From assembly GCA_021815305.1 (NCBI GenBank), contig JAKAHC010000002.1:62001-126000 (forward strand): 64,000 bases of DNA. The letters are read 5' to 3'. The position numbers were made by a program, and so were the translations under genes. The notes beneath the pieces are model-generated. The model did not search any database, was not told where the DNA came from, and saw nothing but the letters and a program-made list of their open reading frames with translations. The stretch comes from Deltaproteobacteria bacterium. Lineage in GTDB: Bacteria; Desulfobacterota; Deferrimicrobia; Deferrimicrobiales; Deferrimicrobiaceae. Numbering within the stretch: the stretch's first letter is position 1; every line of letters begins with the position of its first letter. This document shows positions 50,312 to 58,846 of the stretch, piece after piece.

Positions 50312-52035
50312 TCCGGTACACCCGATACCTGATGCCGACCACCAAGGAGACGCCCTCCGACGCCGAGGTGGTCAGCCACCGGCTGATGCTGCGCGCGGGG
50401 CTCATCCGCAAAGTGGCTTCCGGGATCTACACCTATATGCCCTCGGGTCTGCGGGTCCTGCGGAAAGTGGAGCGGATCCTCCGGGAAGAGATGGACCGTG
50501 CAGGCGCGATGGAGGTCCTGATGCCTTCGGTGGTCCCTTCCGAACTCTGGAAGGAAAGCGGCCGCTGGGACGCCTACGGCAAGGAACTGCTCCGTTTCAA
50601 GGACCGGGCGGAGCGGGAATTCTGTCTCGGGCCGACCCACGAGGAGGTGATCACCGATCTCGTCCGCAGGGAAATCCGGTCGTACCGGCAGTTGCCGCTG
50701 AACCTCTACCAGATCCAGGACAAGTTCCGGGACGAGATCCGTCCCAGGTTCGGCCTGATGCGCGGCCGGGAGTTCTTCATGAAGGACGCGTACTCCTTCG
50801 ACGCGGACGAGGCGGCGGCTGCGGAATCGTACCGGAAGATGTACGAGGCGTACCGGCGGATCTTCCGCCGGATGGGGTTGGACTTCCGGGCGGTGGAGGC
50901 CGACACCGGCTCCATCGGCGGTTCGAGTTCCCACGAATTCATGGTGATCGCCGATTCGGGCGAGGACGCCATCGTCTCCTGCGCCTCCTGTGCGTACGGT
51001 GCGAACGTGGAGAAGGCGGAGTGCATGCCCTCCGAACCGGCAGGGTTTGCCGCGAAGGAGGGTGCCCCGAGGAAGATATCCACTCCCGGGAAGCGGACCA
51101 TCGAGGAGGTCGCTTCCTTCCTGGAGATCGAACCCGGGATGCTGATCAAGACGCTCCTCTTCGAGACTTCCTGCGGCGACGTGGCGGTGCTGGTTTCCGG
51201 AGCCCATGAGGTGAACGAGATCAAGGTAAAGAATTTCCTGGGTGCCGACTGGGTGCGGCTGGCCGCCGAGGAGCGCGTGCGCGAGATCACCGGGGCGCCT
51301 TCCGGGTACGCCGGGCCGGTGGGGCTTGCAGTCCGCATCCTGGCGGACCATTCGGTGAGGGCGATCGCCTCTGGGGCCACGGGTGCGAACGAAAAGGACG
51401 CCCACCTTCTGGATGTCGTTCCCGGGAGGGATTTCTCCCCGGACGGGTACGCCGACCTCCGGATGGTCACCGAGCGGGATCCCTGCCCGAGGTGCGGCGG
51501 AGGCCTGCGGTTCTCCCGGGGGATCGAGGTGGGGCACGTCTTTCGCCTCGGGACAAAGTACAGCGAAGCGATGCGAGCGGTCTGTCTCGATCCCGACGGG
51601 AAGGAGAGGACGCTCGTGATGGGGTGCTACGGCATCGGGGTGGGCAGGACCGCCGCGGCCGCGATCGAGCAGAACCACGACGAGGACGGGATCGTCTGGC
51701 CGATCTCCATCGCCCCCTTCGAAGTCGCCGTCATCCCGGTGAACATGAAGCACGCCGAGGTGGCGGCCGCGGCGGAGCGCGTGGCGCAGGCCCTTGACGC
51801 GAAAGGGGTGGAGGTCTTCTACGATGACCGGGAGGAGCGCCCCGGCATCAAGTTCAAGGATGCCGATCTGACCGGCGTTCCGGTGCGGGTCACCCTGGGA
51901 GAGAAGAACGTCGCCGCGGGGTTCGGGGAGATCCGGGACCGGAAAACGGGGGAGACGCGAAGGATCGAGCTGCCGCTGCTGGCGGAGGAGGCGCTGGCGA
52001 TGGTCGAGAAGAAGAAGGCGGAGTGCGCCCCTTGA
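50308..52035 (+). CDS. proS: Prolyl-tRNA synthetase
   Basis: 575 residues, the bacterial type with the INS editing domain between motifs 2 and 3. Class II motifs: motif 1 at VLMPSVVPSELW, motif 2 at FRDEIRPRFGLMRGREFFMKD, motif 3 at GCYGIGVGRTAAAAIEQ. The editing domain occupies about residues 235-405 (ending near SGATGANEKDAHLLDV), followed by the Cys pair CPRCGG, and the anticodon-binding domain is C-terminal. GTG start in overlap with ispG; stop overlaps pyrF. Confidence 0.95.
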   Translation: MIRYTRYLMPTTKETPSDAEVVSHRLMLRAGLIRKVASGIYTYMPSGLRVLRKVERILREEMDRAGAMEVLMPSVVPSELWKESGRWDAYGKELLRFKDRAEREFCLGPTHEEVITDLVRREIRSYRQLPLNLYQIQDKFRDEIRPRFGLMRGREFFMKDAYSFDADEAAAAESYRKMYEAYRRIFRRMGLDFRAVEADTGSIGGSSSHEFMVIADSGEDAIVSCASCAYGANVEKAECMPSEPAGFAAKEGAPRKISTPGKRTIEEVASFLEIEPGMLIKTLLFETSCGDVAVLVSGAHEVNEIKVKNFLGADWVRLAAEERVREITGAPSGYAGPVGLAVRILADHSVRAIASGATGANEKDAHLLDVVPGRDFSPDGYADLRMVTERDPCPRCGGGLRFSRGIEVGHVFRLGTKYSEAMRAVCLDPDGKERTLVMGCYGIGVGRTAAAAIEQNHDEDGIVWPISIAPFEVAVIPVNMKHAEVAAAAERVAQALDAKGVEVFYDDREERPGIKFKDADLTGVPVRVTLGEKNVAAGFGEIRDRKTGETRRIELPLLAEEALAMVEKKKAECAP

Positions 52036-52760
52036 AGGAACGCATCATCGTGGCCCTCGACACCGGCTCCCCGGAGGCGGCCCTCGCCACGGTCGGCGCC
52101 CTCTCGGGCGCCGTGGGAATGTTCAAGGTGGGGATGGAGCTCTTCCCGAGGGGCGGGCCGGAGCTCTTGCGGCGCATCCGCGATGCGGGACACGATGTAT
52201 TCCTGGATCTCAAGTTCCACGACATCCCCAACACCGTTGCGGGCGCCGTCCGCTCCGCGGTGGATCTCGGGGTGCGGTTCGCGACCGTCCACGCCTCCGG
52301 CGGGAAGGAGATGCTGAAAGCCGCGGCGGAGGCCGCCCGGGGGACGGGGATCACGATCCTCGCCGTGACGGTCCTGACGAGCATGGACGACGCGGACCTT
52401 GCCGAGGTGGGATTCTCCATGGGGGCCGGGGACGCCGTCCTCCGCCTGGCGGATCTGGCCGTGGCCTCCGGGGTGGGCGGAATCGTCTGCTCCGCGAAGG
52501 AAGTGGGGATCGTTCGCGCCCGCGTCGGGAAGGAGGTCACCCTCGTCACCCCCGGCGTGCGGATGCCGGGGGACGCCGCGGGGGACCAGAAGCGGGTGAT
52601 GACGCCGGCCGAAGCGATCCGGCGGGGCGCCGATTACCTGGTCGTCGGTCGGCCGATCACGAAGGCGGAAGACCCGGCGGCGGCGGCGCGCGCCATCGCG
52701 GCGGCGATGGCCGACGGCGTGCCTGGAACCGGAAGGCAAGGGGCGCCGCCGTGTGGGTGA
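52023..52760 (+). CDS. pyrF: Orotidine 5'-phosphate decarboxylase
   Basis: 245 residues. Catalytic DLKFHDIPNT (Lys-Asp network), first strand IIVALDTGSPEAAL, VTPGVRMPGDAAGDQKRVMTP and the phosphate-binding LVVGRPITKAEDP. It makes UMP. Two starts are possible: GTG 52023 or TTG 52032, both inside proS; the first is used. About 20 extra residues at the C-terminus run into the rlmB start. Confidence 0.93.
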   Translation: MRPLKERIIVALDTGSPEAALATVGALSGAVGMFKVGMELFPRGGPELLRRIRDAGHDVFLDLKFHDIPNTVAGAVRSAVDLGVRFATVHASGGKEMLKAAAEAARGTGITILAVTVLTSMDDADLAEVGFSMGAGDAVLRLADLAVASGVGGIVCSAKEVGIVRARVGKEVTLVTPGVRMPGDAAGDQKRVMTPAEAIRRGADYLVVGRPITKAEDPAAAARAIAAAMADGVPGTGRQGAPPCG

Positions 52761-53482
52761 CGGGCCGGCATCCCGTCGAGGAACTCCTCGCATCGGCGAC
52801 GCAGCGCGCCCGGAAGGTCCTCTTGAGCGACGCCGTACCCAGGGAGGTGCGGTCCGGATTCGAAAAGCGCGCAAAGGATCTCTCGCTGCCGTGCCTCGCC
52901 TGTCCCCGACAGGAATGGGAGCAAAGGACCGGCGAACGGGAAGGGGGCGGGATCGCCGCCGAGATCGCGGAGTTCCGGTACGGGGAACTGGAGGAGTGGA
53001 TCGCCGCCTTGCCGGAGACGGCCAGGGCATTCCTGCTGGACGGGGTCACGGACCCTCAGAACCTGGGCGCGATCCTGCGCAGCGTGCGCGCCTTCGGGCT
53101 CGACGGCGTGGTCCTTCCCGCCGACCGGTCGTGCCCGGTGACCGGGGCGGTCTTCCGTGCGTCCGCCGGCGCCGCCGCGCACGTTCCGGTGGTCCAGGTG
53201 ACGAACCTGGTCCGGGCCATCGAACGTCTGCAGGAAGCGGGGTTCTGGCTGTATGCCGCCGAGGGCGGGGAAGGTGCGGAACTGTCGGGGTTCCGGCCGG
53301 CGAAACGGACGGCGATCGTGCTGGGAAGCGAGGAGAAGGGGATCCGCAGGCTTGCCCGGGAGAAGTGCGACGGGTCCTTGCGGATCGGGATGGCGAAGGG
53401 GGTGGATTCCCTGAACGTCTCCGTCGCCGCCGGGATCCTTGCCTTTTCCCTGAGAAAGCCGTTGACAGCGGAAGGTGAATGA
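52751..53482 (+). CDS. rlmB: 23S rRNA 2'-O-methyltransferase RlmB (SpoU/TrmH family)
   Basis: 243 residues. N-terminal substrate-binding domain begins WVTGRHPVEELL. SPOUT motifs: DPQNLGAILRSVRAFG (motif 1), LGSEEKGIRRL (motif 2) and DSLNVSVAAGILAFSL (motif 3). RlmB methylates G2251; TrmH-type tRNA activity is the alternative. GTG start overlaps pyrF by 10 bp. The tRNA promoter's -35 lies inside its last codons. Confidence 0.92.
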   Translation: MWVTGRHPVEELLASATQRARKVLLSDAVPREVRSGFEKRAKDLSLPCLACPRQEWEQRTGEREGGGIAAEIAEFRYGELEEWIAALPETARAFLLDGVTDPQNLGAILRSVRAFGLDGVVLPADRSCPVTGAVFRASAGAAAHVPVVQVTNLVRAIERLQEAGFWLYAAEGGEGAELSGFRPAKRTAIVLGSEEKGIRRLAREKCDGSLRIGMAKGVDSLNVSVAAGILAFSLRKPLTAEGE

Positions 53483-53491
53483 GTTCATATT
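53462..53491 (+). promoter_or_regulatory. Promoter of the tRNA-tuf cluster
   Basis: Consensus -35 TTGACA, 18-nt spacer, -10 CATATT. The -35 is in the end of rlmB. Start of transcription about 25 nt before tRNA-Thr. Confidence 0.6.
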
Positions 53492-53523
53492 TACCGGTTC
53501 GGGATATCGGTCGTGCTCGTTTC

Positions 53524-53598
53524 GCCGACGTAGCTCAACGGCAGAGCGTCTGATTTGTAATCAGATGGTTGGAGGTTCGACTCCTCTCGTCGGCTCCA
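53524..53598 (+). tRNA. tRNA-Thr (anticodon TGT)
   Basis: 75 nt, full cloverleaf. Acceptor GCCGACG pairs CGTCGGC, discriminator T, encoded CCA. Anticodon loop TTTGTAA gives TGT, reading ACA (and wobble). First of four tRNAs ahead of tuf, the arrangement seen in many proteobacteria. Confidence 0.97.
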
Positions 53599-53612
53599 GA
53601 GCAGAAACCCGT

Positions 53613-53697
53613 GGAGGGGTACCCGAGCGGCCAAAGGGGGCAGACTGTAAATCTGCTGGCATCGCCTACGGAGGTTCGAATCCTCCCCCCTCCACCA
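53613..53697 (+). tRNA. tRNA-Tyr (anticodon GTA)
   Basis: 85 nt, class II with a long variable arm. Acceptor GGAGGGG pairs CCCCTCC, discriminator A, encoded CCA; anticodon GTA in the loop CTGTAAA. Confidence 0.97.
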
Positions 53698-53760
53698 TCG
53701 TTGCTTCTGCGCATCGCCTCTACCGCCAAGAGTATGCGCGGGAAATGGCTGTATTTCCGG

Positions 53761-53788
53761 TTGACTCCCCGGAAATATCGGGTATAAT
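53761..53788 (+). promoter_or_regulatory. Internal sigma-70 promoter between tRNA-Tyr and tRNA-Gly
   Basis: TTGACT, 16-nt spacer, perfect TATAAT, 18 nt before the mature end of tRNA-Gly. It is better than most promoters seen here and could drive tRNA-Gly, tRNA-Thr and tuf independently of the upstream promoter. Confidence 0.75.
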
Positions 53789-53806
53789 TTTCGGTTTGCG
53801 GCACGG

Positions 53807-53882
53807 GCGGGCGTAACTCAGTTGGCAGAGTCACAGCCTTCCAAGCTGTTGGTCGCGGGTTCGATTCCCGTCGCCCGCTCCA
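53807..53882 (+). tRNA. tRNA-Gly (anticodon TCC)
   Basis: 76 nt. Acceptor GCGGGCG pairs CGCCCGC, discriminator T, encoded CCA. Anticodon TCC, reading GGA/GGG. A run of eight T follows the CCA, but the next tRNA and tuf lie downstream so full termination is unlikely. Confidence 0.97.
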
Positions 53883-53907
53883 TTTTTTTTACGGGATTGG
53901 AACGGTC

Positions 53908-53983
53908 GCCCACGTAGCTCAGTCGGCAGAGCGCGTCCTTGGTAAGGACGAGGTCAGCAGTTCAATCCTGCTCGTGGGCTCCA
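53908..53983 (+). tRNA. tRNA-Thr (anticodon GGT)
   Basis: 76 nt. Acceptor GCCCACG pairs CGTGGGC, discriminator T, encoded CCA. Anticodon GGT, reading ACC/ACU. Forty bases before the tuf start. Confidence 0.97.
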
Positions 53984-54023
53984 CCTTAGCGACTACTCCA
54001 TCTCTCCCCAAGGAGACGCACAC

Positions 54024-55223
54024 ATGTCCAAGCAGAAGTTTGAGCGTACGAAGCCGCACGTGAACGTAGGCACGATCGGTCACGTGGATCACGGCAAGAC
54101 GACGTTGACGGCGGCGATCACGAAGGTGCTGGCGTCGCGCGGGATGGCGGAGTTCGTGGCGTTCGATCAGATCGACAAGGCTCCGGAGGAGCGGGAGCGC
54201 GGGATCACGATCGCCACGGCGCACGTGGAGTACCAGACCAAGACGCGTCATTACGCTCACGTGGATTGTCCGGGTCATGCCGACTACATCAAGAACATGA
54301 TCACGGGTGCGGCGCAGATGGACGGTGCGATCCTTGTGGTATCGGCGGCGGACGGTCCGATGCCTCAGACGCGGGAGCACATTTTGCTGGCGCGCCAGGT
54401 GGGGGTTCCGTACATCGTGGTGTTCATGAACAAGGTGGACATGGTGGACGATCCGGAGTTGCTGGACCTGGTGGAGTTGGAGGTCCGGGAGTTGTTGAGC
54501 AAGTACGAGTTTCCCGGGGACGCCACTCCGATCATTCGGGGTGCGGCGTTGAAGGCTCTGGAGTGCGGGTGCGGGAAGGACGATTGCGCCTCGTGCAAGT
54601 GCATCTACGATCTGATGGGTGCGGTGGACGGTTACATTCCCACTCCGGAGCGTGCGATCGACAAGCCGTTTCTGATGGCGGTGGAGGACGTGTTTTCGAT
54701 ATCCGGTCGCGGGACGGTGGTGACGGGCCGCGTGGAGCGCGGGGTGGTGAAGGTTGGGGACGAGGTGGAGATCATCGGGTTGCGGGACACGCAGAAGACG
54801 GTGGCCACGGGCGTGGAGATGTTCCGCAAGTTGCTGGATCAGGGTCAGGCCGGGGACAACATCGGGGTGTTGCTGCGGGGGACGAAGAAGGACGAGGTGG
54901 AGCGCGGGCAGGTGTTGGCGAAGCCGGGCTCGATCACTCCGCACAAGAAGTTCAAGGCCTCCGCGTACATTTTGACGAAAGAGGAGGGGGGTCGTCACAC
55001 GCCGTTTTTCAACGGGTACCGTCCGCAGTTTTATTTTCGGACGACGGACGTGACGGGGGTGGCGACGCTTCCGGAGGGTGTGGAGATGGTGATGCCGGGG
55101 GACAACATCGCGATGTCGGTGGAGCTGATCACCCCGGTGGCGATGGAGAAGGAGCTGCGGTTCGCGATCCGCGAGGGCGGGCGCACGGTGGGCGCCGGCG
55201 TCGTCTCGGAAATCCTCGAGTAG
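54024..55223 (+). CDS. tuf: Elongation factor Tu
   Basis: 399 residues. G1 GHVDHGKT, G3 DCPGH, G4 NKVD, effector region [12 protein letters not shown]; domains 2 and 3 are intact to VSEILE. After ALKALE the G domain has an insert [14 protein letters not shown] with five Cys (181, 183, 188, 191, 193) where E. coli has a short acidic loop; similar inserts occur in some deltaproteobacterial EF-Tu as I recall. Codon use is odd for a highly expressed gene: many TTG (Leu), GTG, GCG, ACG and GGT, unlike the C-ending codons of neighbouring ribosomal genes. AAGGAG ribosome site. Confidence 0.97.
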   Translation: MSKQKFERTKPHVNVGTIGHVDHGKTTLTAAITKVLASRGMAEFVAFDQIDKAPEERERGITIATAHVEYQTKTRHYAHVDCPGHADYIKNMITGAAQMDGAILVVSAADGPMPQTREHILLARQVGVPYIVVFMNKVDMVDDPELLDLVELEVRELLSKYEFPGDATPIIRGAALKALECGCGKDDCASCKCIYDLMGAVDGYIPTPERAIDKPFLMAVEDVFSISGRGTVVTGRVERGVVKVGDEVEIIGLRDTQKTVATGVEMFRKLLDQGQAGDNIGVLLRGTKKDEVERGQVLAKPGSITPHKKFKASAYILTKEEGGRHTPFFNGYRPQFYFRTTDVTGVATLPEGVEMVMPGDNIAMSVELITPVAMEKELRFAIREGGRTVGAGVVSEILE

Positions 55224-55248
55224 CGGAAAAGAAGGGGAGGAACGTACG

Positions 55249-55398
55249 ATGCGGGACATCATCACGCTGGCTTGCGGGGAGTGCAAGAACCGCAACTATA
55301 CGACCACGAAGAACAAGAAGACGACGCCCGACAAGCTCGAGCTGAGGAAGTATTGCCCGGCGTGCCGCAAGCACACGGCGCACAAGGAGACCAAGTAG
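55249..55398 (+). CDS. rpmG: Ribosomal protein L33
   Basis: 49 residues. Zinc-binding form with two Cys pairs (CGECKNRNY and YCPACRKH). [19 protein letters not shown] is canonical. GGGGAGG ribosome site. Between tuf and tRNA-Trp, the usual place. Confidence 0.96.
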   Translation: MRDIITLACGECKNRNYTTTKNKKTTPDKLELRKYCPACRKHTAHKETK

Positions 55399-55412
55399 AG
55401 TGCAAGGGGCGA

Positions 55413-55489
55413 AGGCCAGTAGCTCTAACGGCTAGAGCAGCGGACTCCAAATCCGCGGGTTGGGGGTTCGAATCCCTCCTGGCCTGCCA
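55413..55489 (+). tRNA. tRNA-Trp (anticodon CCA)
   Basis: 77 nt. Acceptor AGGCCAG pairs CTGGCCT, discriminator G, encoded CCA. Anticodon CCA in loop CTCCAAA. Confidence 0.97.
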
Positions 55490-55520
55490 TCTTCTTGCCG
55501 GATACAGGAGCTTTGCGCAC

Positions 55521-55802
55521 ATGGCGAAGTCATTCAAGGATCGGTTGATGGAGAGGCTCCCGGGAACCCGGATCGCCGCCGACGAGGGAAGATCCGCCTC
55601 GTCTCCGGTGGGGATCGGCCGGAGGGTCGTCAATTTCTACCAGGAATTCAAGACGGAGATGAGGAAGGTCACCTGGCCCAGCCGAAAGGAGACCGCATCC
55701 TCTACCGCGGTCGTCATCGTGACCGTCCTCGTCATAGTTCTGTTCCTTGGGTTGGTGGATTTTGCCCTCGGCAAGATCGTCACCTCCATCCTGAGCTACT
55801 AA
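55521..55802 (+). CDS. secE: Preprotein translocase subunit SecE
   Basis: 93 residues. Single C-terminal membrane helix (VVIVTVLVIVLFLGLVDFAL) preceded by the conserved amphipathic region FYQEFKTEMRKVTWPSRKET. The N-terminal ~40 residues are an extra, poorly conserved cytosolic stretch. ATG with AGGAG 11 nt upstream. Followed 19 bp later by nusG. Confidence 0.94.
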   Translation: MAKSFKDRLMERLPGTRIAADEGRSASSPVGIGRRVVNFYQEFKTEMRKVTWPSRKETASSTAVVIVTVLVIVLFLGLVDFALGKIVTSILSY

Positions 55803-55821
55803 CCTCTCCAAAGAGGAAACG

Positions 55822-56349
55822 ATGACGAAACAGTGGTTCGTCGTTCATACCTATTCGGGGTATGAGAGGAAAGTCCGGGAGTCCCTTCTCAACCGGATCG
55901 TCACGGAGGGGATGCAGGACCGGTTCGGCGACGTGCTGATCCCCGCCGAGACGGTCGTCGAGATGAAAAAGGGGAAGAAGAAGACGGGGACCCGGAGCTT
56001 TTTCCCCGGCTACCTGCTGGTCAACATGGAACTCGACGAGACGACGTGGCACCTCGTCCGGCACACCCCCAAGGTAACGGGATTCGTCGGAGGGCAGCAC
56101 CCGGCCCCCATCCCGGAGTCCGAGGTGGAGGACATCAAGTCCCAGATGGTCGAGGGGCGGCTCAAGCCCAAACCCAAGATCTCCTTTACGGAAGGGGAAA
56201 ACGTCCGTGTCATCGACGGCCCCTTCTCCAATTTCAGCGGGACGGTGGACAGCATCAAGCCGGACAAGGGGAAGGTGGTCGTCCTCGTATCCATCTTCGG
56301 GCGCGCTACCCCCGTCGAGCTCGATTTCACGCAGGTCGAAAAGGCATAA
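55822..56349 (+). CDS. nusG: Transcription termination/antitermination factor NusG
   Basis: 175 residues. NGN domain starts [20 protein letters not shown]; the [23 protein letters not shown] region follows; the KOW motif is in [21 protein letters not shown]. It links RNA polymerase with Rho or the ribosome. AGAGGAAACG ribosome site. Confidence 0.96.
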   Translation: MTKQWFVVHTYSGYERKVRESLLNRIVTEGMQDRFGDVLIPAETVVEMKKGKKKTGTRSFFPGYLLVNMELDETTWHLVRHTPKVTGFVGGQHPAPIPESEVEDIKSQMVEGRLKPKPKISFTEGENVRVIDGPFSNFSGTVDSIKPDKGKVVVLVSIFGRATPVELDFTQVEKA

Positions 56350-56380
56350 AGCAAAACGTAGGGCGACCTAAGGAGAAGCC

Positions 56381-56803
56381 ATGGCGAAGAAGATCATTGC
56401 CCAGATCAAGCTGCAGATCGTTGCCGGGAAGGCGAACCCTTCGCCTCCCGTCGGACCTGCCCTCGGGCAGCACGGCGTGAACATCATGGAGTTCTGCAAG
56501 GCCTTCAACGCGAAGACGGCCTCCCAGGAGGGCATGGTCATCCCCGTGGTGATCACCGTGTTCGCCGACCGCTCCTTCACCTTCATCACGAAGACCCCCC
56601 CCGCGTCGGTGCTGCTCCTGAAGGCCGCCGGCCTGGAGAAGGGAAGCAAGACTCCCAAGCGCGAGAAGTGCGGGAAGATCACGCGGGACAAGGTCGAGGA
56701 GATCGCCAGGCTCAAGATGACCGATCTGGACGTGAAGGATCTGGCCGCCGCCATCAAGACGGTCGAGGGAACGGCGCGCAGCATGGGACTGGACGTCGTC
56801 TGA
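56381..56803 (+). CDS. rplK: Ribosomal protein L11
   Basis: 140 residues. [36 protein letters not shown] is the canonical N-terminal domain; the C-terminal rRNA-binding domain ([16 protein letters not shown]) is complete. AAGGAG ribosome site. Confidence 0.97.
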   Translation: MAKKIIAQIKLQIVAGKANPSPPVGPALGQHGVNIMEFCKAFNAKTASQEGMVIPVVITVFADRSFTFITKTPPASVLLLKAAGLEKGSKTPKREKCGKITRDKVEEIARLKMTDLDVKDLAAAIKTVEGTARSMGLDVV

Positions 56804-56873
56804 TTCGTTTGTTTCGAACCGCGGGAACATCATTCGCGCCGGCGGGAGCCGCCGGGCGGGAAGGGAGGGGGAA

Positions 56874-57575
56874 ATGCCGAAGGCGGGGAAAAGATACCTG
56901 GAAGCGCGTGGCAAAGTGAACAGGGAGGCAAAGTACTCTCTCGACGAAGCGCTGGACCTTCTCCAGGAGACGGGCAAGGCGAAATTCGACGAGACGGTGG
57001 AGGTCGCGATGCGGCTGGGGGTCGACCCGAAGTACCCGGACCAGCAGGTCCGCGGGTCGGTGGTCCTGCCGCACGGGACCGGCAAAGGAGTGCGCGTCCT
57101 GGTGTTCGCAAAGGGCGAAAAGGAGAAAGAGGCCCAGGAAGCGGGCGCCGACTTCACGGGAAGCGACGAACTGATCGCGAAGATCCAGGGCGGTTGGCTC
57201 GATTTCGACAAGGCGGTCGCGACTCCCGACATGATGGGGGCCGTGGGAAAGATCGGGAAACTGCTCGGCCCCAGAGGATTGATGCCCAACCCGAAGGTCG
57301 GAACCGTCACCTTCGACGTCGCGAGGGCGGTCCGGGACCTGAAGGGCGGGAAGGTGGAGTTCCGGGTCGACAAGACGGCAACGCTGCACGCCGGCATCGG
57401 GAAGGTGAGCTTCGGCAGGGAGAAAATCCGCGAGAATTTCACGGCGTTTTTCGACGCCATCATGAAGGCAAAGCCCTCCGGGGCGAAAGGGACCTACATC
57501 CGGACGTTGTCGGTGGCCACGACGATGGGACCGGGGATTCGGCTGAACACCAGTTCGCTGACGGCTGCGAAATAG
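56874..57575 (+). CDS. rplA: Ribosomal protein L1
   Basis: 233 residues. [24 protein letters not shown], then [42 protein letters not shown]-like block and [20 protein letters not shown], all diagnostic. L1 represses its own operon by binding the mRNA; no L1 site was checked in the leader. GGGAGGGGG ribosome site. Confidence 0.97.
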   Translation: MPKAGKRYLEARGKVNREAKYSLDEALDLLQETGKAKFDETVEVAMRLGVDPKYPDQQVRGSVVLPHGTGKGVRVLVFAKGEKEKEAQEAGADFTGSDELIAKIQGGWLDFDKAVATPDMMGAVGKIGKLLGPRGLMPNPKVGTVTFDVARAVRDLKGGKVEFRVDKTATLHAGIGKVSFGREKIRENFTAFFDAIMKAKPSGAKGTYIRTLSVATTMGPGIRLNTSSLTAAK

Positions 57576-57800
57576 GCGCTCTTTTTCAACGGGAAACTTC
57601 CTTATGTCAAAGACCGCTGGTTCGCCGAAAGGCGACCAAGGGGGCGGACGGTTACGGCCTTCGCCCGGTCCGGCGCAGACAACAGGGAGCCGGCAAATTC
57701 GGGATGAATCGATCCCCTTCACGCCGCGCCCTCTTCCTTTGACTCGGGGTTTCTTCATAGGGATCGAATCTTTTTCAAGGGAAAGGGGGAAACGGACGCG
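57576..57800 (+). promoter_or_regulatory. Candidate L10 leader before rplJ
   Basis: About 225 bases without a gene between rplA and rplJ, the place where the ribosomal L10(L12)4 autoregulatory leader usually lies. A GNRA-capped hairpin (GGTTCGCC, GAAA, GGCGACC with one bulged T, 57619-57637) directly after AGACCGC is reminiscent of the L10-binding arm. Assignment rests on position and this hairpin only. Confidence 0.5.
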
Positions 57801-58334
57801 GTGAAGAAAATGAGCAAGTCGGAAACGGTCGAGGCGTTGAAGGGCGTCATCGTGGCGCAACGCGGGGCCGTGGTGGCGGAGAACCGGGGGCTGACGGTCG
57901 CGGAGATCACCGCACTGAGGAAGAAGCTCCGGGAGGTCCGCGCCGAGGTCCGGGTGGTGAAGAACACCCTGATCCGGCGGGCCTCGGAGGGGTTGCCCTT
58001 CGAGCAGCTTTCCGGGTCCTTCAAGGGCCCCACGGCGATCGCCTTCACCCAGGGCGACCCCGTCGCGCTCGCCAAGGCCATGAAGGAATTCGCCGGAGCA
58101 AGCCCGAAGGTCGCCCTCAAGGCGGGGTACCTCGACGGACGGGCGCTTACGGCGAAAGAGGTCGAGGCGCTGGCGGACGTGCCGTCCCGCGAGGTGCTGC
58201 TCTCGCGGCTGGTCGGAGGCCTGTCGTCCCCGGTCCGTCGCCTGGTCCAGGCGCTTTCCGGGCCTCAATGCAAGCTGGTGTACGCCCTGGATGCCGTCTG
58301 CAAGCAGAAACCCGCCGAAGGAACCGCAGGATAA
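57801..58334 (+). CDS. rplJ: Ribosomal protein L10
   Basis: 177 residues. SKSETVEALKGVIVAQRGAVVAENRGLTVAEI, RVVKNTLIRRA and the FKGPTAIAF block mark L10; the C-terminal helix (RLVQALSGPQCKLVYALDAV) binds L7/L12 dimers. GTG 57801 is used with GGGGGA upstream; ATG 57810 is an alternative. Confidence 0.95.
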   Translation: MKKMSKSETVEALKGVIVAQRGAVVAENRGLTVAEITALRKKLREVRAEVRVVKNTLIRRASEGLPFEQLSGSFKGPTAIAFTQGDPVALAKAMKEFAGASPKVALKAGYLDGRALTAKEVEALADVPSREVLLSRLVGGLSSPVRRLVQALSGPQCKLVYALDAVCKQKPAEGTAG

Positions 58335-58377
58335 CCGCAACATCCAAACGATATCTTGATAAGGAGGATTTCAGGGA

Positions 58378-58764
58378 ATGGCTGCCATGAGCAAGGAAGA
58401 GTTCATCACGATGGTGGAAGGGATGACCGTTCTCGAACTGCATGAAATCGTGAAGGCGCTCGAGGACCGGTTCGGCGTGACCGCCGCGCCGGCGATGGCG
58501 TTCGCCGCCCCCGGCGCTGCGCCAGGCGCCGCCGCGCCCGCGGTCGAGGAGAAGACCGAGTTCGACGTCGTTCTCACAGGCTTCGGAAACAACAAGATCC
58601 AGGTCATCAAGGTCGTACGCGAGCTCACCGGCCTGGGGTTGAAGGAAGCGAAGGACCTCGTGGAGGGCGTTCCCAAGCCTCTCAAGGAAGGCGTGGCGAA
58701 GAAGGACGCGGGCGACATGAAGAAGAAGATCGAAGATGCCGGGGGGACTGCGGAAGTGAAGTAA
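58378..58764 (+). CDS. rplL: Ribosomal protein L7/L12
   Basis: 128 residues. N-terminal dimerisation helix ([22 protein letters not shown]), Ala/Pro/Gly hinge and C-terminal [38 protein letters not shown]-type domain. ATAAGGAGG ribosome site, the strongest in the cluster, as expected for the multi-copy stalk protein. Confidence 0.97.
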   Translation: MAAMSKEEFITMVEGMTVLELHEIVKALEDRFGVTAAPAMAFAAPGAAPGAAAPAVEEKTEFDVVLTGFGNNKIQVIKVVRELTGLGLKEAKDLVEGVPKPLKEGVAKKDAGDMKKKIEDAGGTAEVK

Positions 58765-58788
58765 CCGAGATCGTCGGCGATGGAAACC

Positions 58789-58814
58789 GCGGGGGGCGTC
58801 CCGACGCCCCCCGC
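58789..58814 (+). terminator. Strong hairpin between rplL and rpoB (attenuator or processing site)
   Basis: Perfect 11-bp stem GCGGGGGGCGT / ACGCCCCCCGC with CCCG loop. No T-run follows, so it is more likely a partial terminator or RNase III site that lowers rpoBC relative to ribosomal protein output, as known at the same place in E. coli. Confidence 0.65.
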
Positions 58815-58846
58815 AACACTCATTGTTCTACCCCCGGGGTGAAGCG

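Noticed and set aside
53883-53890. T-run after tRNA-Gly as a terminator
   Set aside because: tRNA-Thr and tuf follow within 130 bp in the same direction and tRNA stems are a poor terminator; at most partial.
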